A DNA stretch of 6,609 nt from Clostridiales bacterium (lineage in GTDB: Bacteria > Bacillota > Clostridia > Lutisporales > Lutisporaceae). Both the position numbers and the translations under genes were made by a program. Positions 1 to 4,487 of this stretch are shown here, piece by piece. How positions within the stretch are numbered: the first letter of the stretch is position 1; every line of letters starts with the position of its first letter. Under the pieces are notes generated by a model. The model did not search any database and was not told where the DNA came from. It saw nothing but the letters and a program-made list of their open reading frames with translations. The stretch covers positions 1 to 6,609 of the forward strand of contig DUSG01000163.1 of NCBI GenBank assembly GCA_012842725.1, in the 5' to 3' direction.

Positions 1-54
1 AATACAAGCTTTAATTTTTACTTCTTTACTATACTTTGGTTTTCTCCTTGCCAT
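1..54 (-). CDS. Transposase OrfA / helix-turn-helix protein, N-terminal fragment cut by the window edge
   Basis: An ATG at 54-52 opens a frame reading MARRKPKYSKEVKIKACI before the window ends. The basic start followed by a K-Y-S-x-E-x-K-x-K-A pattern is typical of the N-terminal helix-turn-helix of IS3-family OrfA proteins, which bind the element ends and are joined to the OrfB integrase by programmed frameshifting. The start is supported by GGAGG at 69-65, ten bases upstream. The gene runs off the window, so neither the rest of OrfA nor any DDE domain can be inspected. Other helix-turn-helix transposases start similarly, so the family call is moderate. Confidence 0.6.
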   Translation of the reverse strand, partial: MARRKPKYSKEVKIKACI

Positions 55-61
55 AAAAAAA

Positions 62-118
62 ATACCTCCAAGTAGATAATCTAATTTTAATTAATTAGAC
101 TGTCTACTTTGGAAGTAT
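62..118 (-). terminator. Large imperfect hairpin with U-tract; terminator-like and covering the transposase RBS
   Basis: Bases 62-76 pair with 103-118 (one bulge at 110 and one C/A mismatch at 66/114). Inside this, 80-86 pairs with 93-99 (TCTAATT/AATTAGA). On the minus strand the stem is followed by a run of eight T at 62-55, so it has the form of an intrinsic terminator for transcripts leaving korB. The 3' arm contains the GGAGG that serves the transposase start. The fold would therefore both reduce read-through and mask translation initiation. This is read from the sequence and no energy was calculated. Confidence 0.55.
78..106 (-). promoter_or_regulatory. Predicted transposase promoter inside the insertion-sequence end
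   Basis: On the minus strand, TAGACA (106-101, five of six matches to TTGACA) is followed after exactly 17 bases by TAGATT (83-78, four of six to TATAAT). Transcription would start near 71, giving a leader of about 17 bases that contains GGAGG (69-65) just before the ATG at 54. The -35 box lies in the terminal repeat region, as in many insertion sequences. Confidence 0.45.
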
Positions 119-148
119 CATATCATTTTCCGCTCTTCTTTTATGTTA

Positions 149-1003
149 TCAATAAAATTCTTCCATGATGGCTTTAGCGTTCATGGGAGACCATTTCCTT
201 TTTACCAGGGGTTCGGCATCTTTCAGATGGTTAAAACGGTCTATAAAACTAGGTTTGTTTGATCTGTATATGATACCTATCGGTATAGCATCTCCCCATT
301 CCAGTGCCTTCTTGAAGGCTTCTTCTTTATTATAGGGGTCATAACTATCGTCCAGGTAATATATCCTGTCTTTATACCATTTGAATGTGTTGACCTTGTT
401 GAAGGTTACACAGGGCTGCAGTATATCCAATAATGAATAGCCTTTATTTTGTATAGCTGCCTTCATCATGGCTTTCATATGTTCTTTGTCTCCGGAAAAG
501 GTTCTGGCAACGAAAGAACAGTCCTGGCTTATTGCAAAGGCTATGGGATTAAACGGAGCGGATTTAACACCGTCAAATTGCATTGTAGTTACTTGATTTA
601 GTTCCGTGGTAGGGGAACCTTGACCCTTAGTTAGGCCATATATCTGATTATTGTGCACGAAATGGGTTACATCAATATTCCTTCTTATGTTGTGTATAAG
701 ATGGTTGCCACCTTCTCCATAGGAGTCGCCATCACCTGAGTTAACAAATACTACAAGATCTTTATTGGCTATTTTAACTCCCATGGCAACCGGCAATGCC
801 CTGCCGTGAAGCCCGTTAAAGCCGTTTGATTTAATATAATGAGGCAGTTTTGCCGCCTGACCTATGCCGGAAATGGCTGCTGTATTGTGTGGCTTTAGCC
901 CCAGTTCATCCAAAGTTTCCTTTAATGCTTCTATTATGCCGAAATTACCGCAGCCAGGGCACCATGATATTTCACAATCAAAGTGGAAGGGATTGTTTCT
1001 CAT
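149..1003 (-). CDS. korB: 2-oxoacid:ferredoxin oxidoreductase, beta subunit
   Basis: This 284-residue protein is the usual length for the thiamine-diphosphate-binding beta subunit of two-subunit 2-oxoacid:ferredoxin oxidoreductases. These enzymes turn a 2-oxoacid plus CoA into acyl-CoA and CO2 while reducing ferredoxin in the cytoplasm. Visible motifs are CPGCG at 15-19 (cluster cysteines), GIG at 46-48, the TPP/Mg motif GDGDSYGEGGN from 90, NN at 118-119, IYGLTKGQ at 121-128 and LQPC with Cys198. The position where many relatives have a third cluster cysteine (GIGC) is Gln49 in GIGQAAKLP. Cys10 and Cys162 are the only other cysteines. The start is ATG at 1003, overlapping the korA stop as ATGA, with AAGGTGAT at 1016-1009, which implies translational coupling. 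Substrate cannot be fixed from sequence: 2-oxoglutarate, branched or aromatic 2-oxoacids, or pyruvate are possible. The family is certain; the symbol is generic. Confidence 0.93.
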   Translation of the reverse strand: MRNNPFHFDCEISWCPGCGNFGIIEALKETLDELGLKPHNTAAISGIGQAAKLPHYIKSNGFNGLHGRALPVAMGVKIANKDLVVFVNSGDGDSYGEGGNHLIHNIRRNIDVTHFVHNNQIYGLTKGQGSPTTELNQVTTMQFDGVKSAPFNPIAFAISQDCSFVARTFSGDKEHMKAMMKAAIQNKGYSLLDILQPCVTFNKVNTFKWYKDRIYYLDDSYDPYNKEEAFKKALEWGDAIPIGIIYRSNKPSFIDRFNHLKDAEPLVKRKWSPMNAKAIMEEFY

Positions 1004-2676
1004 CTATAATCACCTTCTTTCACTGCTTTGTAAATGAAATAAGAATCCATCTGTCTTCCGTCATATTTCAGTATGCTTCCATGACATTTGATTCCTGTTT
1101 GTTGAGTTATCAAAGATGCCAATTGGCCGGTGTAGTTTTGTTCTACATTGATTATTTTTTTTGCGATATCACAATAGTGCAGCAATTTTTTCTGAGGTAA
1201 AGGCCAGATATCTCCGAATACAAGGGCTCCCGCTTCAATACCATCTTCTCTGAGCATTTTAATGGCTTCATATAGCGGACCGTAGGTTGAACCCCATCCT
1301 ATAAGCAGCAATTCAGGTTTTTCTGCACCGAAATAATCTGGCTCTATAAGTTCCTCCTTAAGCAGTTCCATCTTTTTCATTCTTTTTCGTACCATGTTAT
1401 TCCTGATTTCTATATCTTCTGAAATGTGGCCATATTCATCATGTTCATGGCTATCTGCCAGAACATATACATTTTCATATTGGGAAGGGAAGATTCTAGG
1501 TGATATGCCATCACTTGTCAATTTATATCTTTTGAACATACCTTCATAACTTGGTTTTTCTGCCCAGTATCTTTCAATGATGATTTTATCAAAATCGTAA
1601 GGTTTTGTCGTAACTCTGCAGTCTGAAAGGTATTCATCGCTGAGAAGTATAACGGGAATCTGATACTCGTCTGCAAGATTGAAAGCCCTGGCAGTTTGGT
1701 AAAATGCATCTTCAGTGTTTCTAAGAGCTATAACCATCCTCGGAAACTCACCTTGGGCAGCGGATATGACGAATAAAAGGTCACTTTGCTCCGTCCTTGT
1801 TGAAAGCCCTGTTGCAGGACCCGGTCTTTGCACATTTGCAATTACCAGAGGTGTTTCAGTAACACCTGCTAAGCCAAGAGCCTCAACCATGAGTGAAAAA
1901 CCTCCGCCGGATGTGCCTGTCATGGCTCTTATACCTGCATAGGAAGCTCCGATGGCTGAATTAATAGCGGCGATTTCATCTTCAGCTTGTTCAACAAATA
2001 TGCCGGTCTTCTCTGCATAACGAGCCATAAATCTCATCAAGCTTGTGGATGGAGTCATGGGATAAGCGGAATAGTATGCACAGCCTGCAGCCAATGCTCC
2101 TAAGCCACAAGCTTCATTGCCGTTTATAAGTATATTCTTTTCTCCTGATGTCTTTGGCATTGTATAAATTTCAGAAACAGCCTCATATCCTTCTTTCAGT
2201 GCTTTTATGTTTCCTTCTCTGAGTTTTTCTGCAAATCTTTCGTTGAGATAATCAGTAGCCGGTTCATAGTTTATACCGAACAATTTAAGTGTTGCCCCCA
2301 AGGCTACTGTGTTCGCCATTCTTGGGTTGCCTAAAGATTTTGCAATATTCATCAGTGGTATTTTTATTATCCTTTCATCTTCATCTCCTATAGAAATGTC
2401 GCATAGTATATACCCATCGTCTTTTAATCTATTCCTATGGAGATTTAATGTTTTTTCGTCCAATGCAATTATAAGGTCCAGAAATGGCCAATGCGAATAT
2501 ATTGGAGAATCTCCAAAGCGTATCTGGGTGAAGTTATGGCCCCCTTTAACTCTTGACATATAATCTTTGCTGGAGTAAACATAATATCCCATACCATTCA
2601 GGGTTTTCTCAAATATGTCGCTTACTGTTTCAATACCTTGGCCGGCTGCTCCTCCAACCAGAATATTGTATTCCAC
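1000..2676 (-). CDS. korA: 2-oxoacid:ferredoxin oxidoreductase, fused gamma-alpha subunit
   Basis: This 558-residue protein partners the beta subunit encoded directly after it. Residues 1 to about 175 form the gamma domain, recognisable by GGAAGQGIET near 8-17. From about 183 the alpha (pyrimidine-binding) domain follows, with GNEA (186-189), YPMTPS (205-210), the EDEIAAINSAIGASYAG region (232-248), TSGGGF (255-260), QRPGPATG then TRTEQ (283-297), and HDEYGH (412-417) typical of KorA/VorB proteins. The C-terminal part, about 453-558, is the transketolase-C-like domain. No 8Fe ferredoxin-like delta domain is fused or encoded in the window, so the enzyme should be the simple two-subunit type with one cluster in KorB. 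The start is GTG at 2676, chosen because a strong GGAGG (2688-2684) sits seven bases upstream and MEYNILVGG is the normal N-terminus. Regulation may involve the leader at about 2690-2960. The actual 2-oxoacid substrate is not determinable. Confidence 0.93.
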   Translation of the reverse strand: MEYNILVGGAAGQGIETVSDIFEKTLNGMGYYVYSSKDYMSRVKGGHNFTQIRFGDSPIYSHWPFLDLIIALDEKTLNLHRNRLKDDGYILCDISIGDEDERIIKIPLMNIAKSLGNPRMANTVALGATLKLFGINYEPATDYLNERFAEKLREGNIKALKEGYEAVSEIYTMPKTSGEKNILINGNEACGLGALAAGCAYYSAYPMTPSTSLMRFMARYAEKTGIFVEQAEDEIAAINSAIGASYAGIRAMTGTSGGGFSLMVEALGLAGVTETPLVIANVQRPGPATGLSTRTEQSDLLFVISAAQGEFPRMVIALRNTEDAFYQTARAFNLADEYQIPVILLSDEYLSDCRVTTKPYDFDKIIIERYWAEKPSYEGMFKRYKLTSDGISPRIFPSQYENVYVLADSHEHDEYGHISEDIEIRNNMVRKRMKKMELLKEELIEPDYFGAEKPELLLIGWGSTYGPLYEAIKMLREDGIEAGALVFGDIWPLPQKKLLHYCDIAKKIINVEQNYTGQLASLITQQTGIKCHGSILKYDGRQMDSYFIYKAVKEGDYR

Positions 2677-2683
2677 TATAATC

Positions 2684-2688
2684 CCTCC
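2684..2688 (-). promoter_or_regulatory. Ribosome binding site selecting the korA GTG start
   Basis: On the minus strand AAAGGAGGG ends seven bases before the GTG at 2676-2674. It is a near-perfect Shine-Dalgarno sequence and decides in favour of the non-ATG start. The site lies only about 20 bases beyond the hairpin at 2710-2744. Confidence 0.8.
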
Positions 2689-2706
2689 TTTATTGAAAAA
2701 TATTAA

Positions 2707-2748
2707 AACAGGTTGTACTGAACCAAAAGATTCAAATACAACCTTTTT
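2707..2748 (-). terminator. Terminator-like hairpin immediately upstream of korA
   Basis: AGGTTGTA (2710-2717) is perfectly complementary to TACAACCT (2737-2744). Inside, TGAA (2719-2722) pairs with TTCA (2731-2734) around an eight-base loop. On the minus strand the stem is followed by GTTTTAATATTTTT, an interrupted U-tract; on the plus strand it is followed by TTTTT. It could end transcription of whatever precedes korA, act as an attenuator in the korA leader, or be bidirectional. No convincing promoter lies between it and the korA start, so korAB transcripts probably have to pass it. Confidence 0.55.
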
Positions 2749-2753
2749 GTTAC

Positions 2754-2933
2754 TTAGTACAAACTCACATATGCATGGGCAGAGCCCGTCTTTTTTGAAT
2801 CGATGGACAATATATTATCAATATGCTTATGACTTAGATATTTAAGCATGTTTTCGCAATATAGTGCTATCACAAGCGACGGCGAAAAGAAGCTTTTTCG
2901 TAACATAGCCGACCAACTATTTTTATTGTCCAT
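2754..2933 (-). CDS. Small open frame of 59 codons, unrecognised; coding status doubtful
   Basis: The frame opens with ATG at 2933, with GTGAGG seven bases upstream. A second ATG six bases earlier (2939) is too close to that GAGG to be preferred. The product would be a basic 59-residue protein beginning MDNKNSWSAMLRKSFF and ending SAHAYVSLY. It has one short hydrophobic patch (SLVIALYC), no clear membrane segment and no motif that I recognise. For coding: a plausible ribosome binding site and an uninterrupted frame. Against coding: clusters of codons uncommon in the neighbouring genes (TCG three times, CCG, CGA), third-position GC near 42 percent, and overlap with a set of inverted repeats that suggests RNA structure. 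Its start codon lies within the enclosing stem. It could be a small protein, a leader peptide, or a chance frame inside a structured RNA. Confidence 0.35.
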   Translation of the reverse strand: MDNKNSWSAMLRKSFFSPSLVIALYCENMLKYLSHKHIDNILSIDSKKTGSAHAYVSLY

Positions 2934-2960
2934 CTTCATTCCTCACTTTACAGTTTTTAC
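2770..2960 (-). ncRNA. Candidate structured leader RNA or small RNA upstream of korA
   Basis: GATGGACAAT at 2802-2811 is a perfect inverted repeat of ATTGTCCATC at 2925-2934, extended by the pair 2812/2924. It would form an 11-bp closing stem. Within it on the minus-strand RNA are three local hairpins: AUAGUU-GGUC-GGCUAU (2920-2905, two G-U pairs), CGAAAA-N6-UUUUCG (2900-2883), and AUGCUUA-N13-UAAGCAU (2849-2823). UUUUCGC (2888-2882) can alternatively pair with GCGAAAA (2857-2851). Downstream lies GGGC-UCU-GCCC (2787-2777), then the terminator-like hairpin before korA. The layout resembles a cis-acting leader with expression platform, but I recognise no known riboswitch or T-box signature. 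It could also be a free small RNA or a degenerate mobile repeat. Confidence 0.4.
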
Positions 2961-2966
2961 ATGTTT

Positions 2967-2995
2967 ATTATAATATTAGCACAATATTTTTCTTT
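2967..2995 (-). promoter_or_regulatory. Possible promoter upstream of the structured korA leader
   Basis: A perfect TATAAT (2972-2967) occurs on the minus strand, placing a start near 2960, just before GAGG and the first arm of the enclosing stem. At 17 bases upstream the hexamer is AAAGAA, a poor -35 box, and there is no TGN extension. The call rests on the -10 alone in AT-rich DNA. No GC-rich terminator is visible after the aminotransferase stop at 3020, so read-through from that gene is an alternative source of korAB transcript. Confidence 0.3.
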
Positions 2996-3019
2996 ATTCT
3001 AGAAAAAATGACAAATCAA

Positions 3020-4258
3020 TTATTTAATGCTGTCCATTGCCTTTTTTATCATTGCCGGAGCTATTTTACATTTATCTTCTGGCACTGCACATACAGCAAA
3101 TCTTAATCCCAGTTTTAACGGTATCAAGAACAGATTTTCTTCCATAAGCTTATCGCTGACTTCCTTTGCATTGCTGCAAGGTATGCTTATGAAAAAGCCA
3201 TCCCTGTATGGAAGAATCTCTAATCCAACTTCTTCAGAGGCTTTTACAAAGGCTTCTGCTCTTCTTTTGAGCATTGTTCTATATTTAGCTTTTTCTTCTT
3301 CATAAGCCTTAAACTTATCTGGGTCTTTTGTAATCCTTGCCATTACTTCCATGGCGCCTCTGTTGCAGTTAGACCAGTTAGCTCTGTTTGAATGAGCACA
3401 GGAATAATAAAACTCTTCGGCAATTTCTTTGTTAGATGATATGCCTATAGCTGCACCTTGCCTCATGCCATACATGGTATAGCCTTTTGACAAGCTGTAG
3501 CCTACAATCACTAATATGTTTTCAGGAAGATTGGAAAACTTTTTGAAGAATTTTCTTCTTTCATTGTCAGCAAAATCTATATATGCTACATCGACAAATA
3601 ATATAATTCTATTTTCCTGATTTTTTGCGTTTTCTTTCATGATATCGATTACCTGATCCCATTCTTCATCGGATAGGCTATAACCGGTAGGATTATGTGC
3701 AGGGCTGTTTATTATAGCAACCAGTCTTTTTTGCTTGTTTAGCAATGTTTCAAAGTTTTCTTTAAATGACTCTATATTAAATTCATTTTTATCATTGAAG
3801 AGTTTGTAAAAGGTAACTTTTCTTCCATATTCTTCTGAAATGGTAGCATACGGTTTCCAGTACCAATCAGATACCAATACTGTATCTCCTGGATTAGTGT
3901 AGTTATATATAGCATGTCTTGCTGAACCTGTACCTCCTGGGGTTGCCACAGCTTTAATATAAGCATCAGGTCTGTATTCTCTGAAGCAAGCTTCTTGTAC
4001 AGCTTCCAAAAATTCCGGCTGTCCTGCTACAAGGGCATAAGCTGCAATTTTTGCGTTGGGCAAGGATTTTAATTCATCATATACAGTTTTGAAACAAACT
4101 AAATCACCATTATCATCCACCAAAGCGCCAAGGGTAGAATCAATTACATTTTCCTTTCCATATTTTTTGATGGCTTCTTGAGCCTTTGCCGCAAGGCCAA
4201 AAATTGCATCATCTTCTTTAGGCCATACCGCATGATTTGCCGCCATGCTGTTTATCAT
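3020..4258 (-). CDS. PLP-dependent class I aminotransferase, aspartate/aromatic type
   Basis: This 412-residue, fold-type I enzyme would transfer the amino group of an amino acid to a 2-oxoacid such as 2-oxoglutarate. Residues matching the aspartate aminotransferase (AspC) pattern are GGTGSARHA (108-116, phosphate cup), Trp132, NPTG (189-192), Asp223 and Tyr226 in FVDVAYIDF, and the Schiff-base lysine Lys258 in SLSKGY. Arg266 in GMRQGA, Arg292 in NRANWSN and Arg386 in LRFAVC complete the set. Arg292 and Arg386 correspond to the distal and alpha-carboxylate arginines of aspartate aminotransferase, which favours dicarboxylic substrates while allowing aromatic ones, as in TyrB. The ATG at 4258 is supported by GAGGTGAT four bases upstream (4269-4262) and a good promoter. 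Its position upstream of korAB on the same strand suggests it supplies the 2-oxoacid. The exact amino acid is not determined, so no symbol is given. Confidence 0.9.
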   Translation of the reverse strand: MINSMAANHAVWPKEDDAIFGLAAKAQEAIKKYGKENVIDSTLGALVDDNGDLVCFKTVYDELKSLPNAKIAAYALVAGQPEFLEAVQEACFREYRPDAYIKAVATPGGTGSARHAIYNYTNPGDTVLVSDWYWKPYATISEEYGRKVTFYKLFNDKNEFNIESFKENFETLLNKQKRLVAIINSPAHNPTGYSLSDEEWDQVIDIMKENAKNQENRIILFVDVAYIDFADNERRKFFKKFSNLPENILVIVGYSLSKGYTMYGMRQGAAIGISSNKEIAEEFYYSCAHSNRANWSNCNRGAMEVMARITKDPDKFKAYEEEKAKYRTMLKRRAEAFVKASEEVGLEILPYRDGFFISIPCSNAKEVSDKLMEENLFLIPLKLGLRFAVCAVPEDKCKIAPAMIKKAMDSIK

Positions 4259-4293
4259 AAAATCACCTCATAGTTATTTTTTCAATCAGTTTT

Positions 4294-4322
4294 ATTCTAA
4301 CCTTATAATTTGGTATCGTCAA
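4294..4322 (-). promoter_or_regulatory. Predicted sigma-A-type promoter of the aminotransferase gene
   Basis: On the minus strand TTGACG (4322-4317, five of six) is followed by 17 bases and TAGAAT (4299-4294, five of six). The start would be near 4287, leaving a leader of about 28 bases ending in GAGGTGAT before the ATG at 4258. It is one of the two best promoter matches in the window. The -35 box lies inside the dyad at 4313-4328. Confidence 0.65.
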
Positions 4323-4328
4323 TGATAC
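4313..4328. promoter_or_regulatory. Dyad GTATC-N6-GATAC over the aminotransferase -35 box (possible operator)
   Basis: GTATC (4313-4317) and GATAC (4324-4328) form a perfect 5-bp dyad with six bases between, covering the -35 hexamer at 4317-4322. Such a site could bind a dimeric repressor. It is short enough to be chance. The following T-run on the plus strand gives it a weak terminator look, but no plus-strand gene lies upstream within the window to need one. Confidence 0.25.
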
Positions 4329-4345
4329 GGTTTTTTATTTTGCAC

Positions 4346-4374
4346 TTTACAATTACTTCGTATATAGATAAAAT
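4346..4374 (+). promoter_or_regulatory. Predicted sigma-A-type promoter of the EF-G-like gene
   Basis: TTTACA (4346-4351, five of six) is followed after 17 bases by TAAAAT (4369-4374, five of six). Transcription from about 4381 would give a leader of about 107 bases. The promoter is back-to-back with that of the aminotransferase, and the two -35 boxes are 23 bases apart. AT-rich alternatives occur further down, for example TAAAAT near 4430, but lack a matching -35 box. Confidence 0.6.
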
Positions 4375-4396
4375 TAAAATACGGGTCTATTTTTTT

Positions 4397-4424
4397 ATAA
4401 TTTTCTAATTAATATTAGAATTAT
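4397..4424 (+). repeat. AT-rich inverted repeat in the 5' leader of the EF-G-like gene
   Basis: ATAATT (4397-4402) pairs with AATTAT (4419-4424), and CTAAT (4405-4409) with ATTAG (4414-4418), around a four-base loop TAAT, with a two-base bulge on the left. It makes an 11-bp but almost entirely A-T stem about 60 bases before the start codon. It could be an operator or a weak leader hairpin; in DNA this AT-rich it may have no role. Confidence 0.3.
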
Positions 4425-4487
4425 AGGGTAAAATATGGGCGAAGATGTAATTTTAGATAAAAAAACCTTTTAAGGGGGAATATATTT

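Larger units (their letters stand above)
1..120 (-). mobile_element. Left end of an insertion sequence, probably IS3 family (partial)
   Basis: Read on the minus strand, the segment begins TGATACTTCCAAAGTAGACA at position 120. This resembles the left terminal repeats of IS3-family elements of the IS150 kind, which start with TG and carry a CCAAA-GTTAGAC-like core. A promoter, a ribosome binding site and a transposase-like start then follow within 70 bases. The element continues beyond the left edge, so its right end, length and target duplication cannot be seen. The inferred end lies 28 bases past the korB stop codon, with the element in the same orientation as korAB. The family is assigned from memory of terminal sequences and the first 18 residues, so the exact boundary and group are tentative. 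Confidence 0.5.

Noticed and set aside
850..1200. Open frame of 116 codons on the plus strand across the korA/korB junction
   Set aside because: It is antisense to two well-supported genes, has no ribosome binding site that I can see, and its cysteine- and phenylalanine-rich product resembles no family I know.
2615..2845. Open frame of 76 codons on the plus strand from the korA start through the leader
   Set aside because: It spans the korA start, the terminator-like hairpin and the structured region, without a convincing start site; the minus-strand features explain the region better.
2754..2933. Spo0E-like phosphatase suggested by YLSHKHIDNIL in the small frame
   Set aside because: The Spo0E signature SQELD is absent and the spacing is wrong; the resemblance is only a few residues.
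2700..2960. T-box or known riboswitch (glycine, lysine, SAM, c-di-GMP) upstream of korA
   Set aside because: None of the conserved core sequences that I know for these classes, such as the T-box GGGTGG segment, is present. Only an unclassified structure is claimed.
4313..4340. Dyad followed by a T-run on the plus strand as a terminator
   Set aside because: The stem is only 5 bp, no plus-strand gene precedes it in the window, and it coincides with a strong minus-strand promoter.
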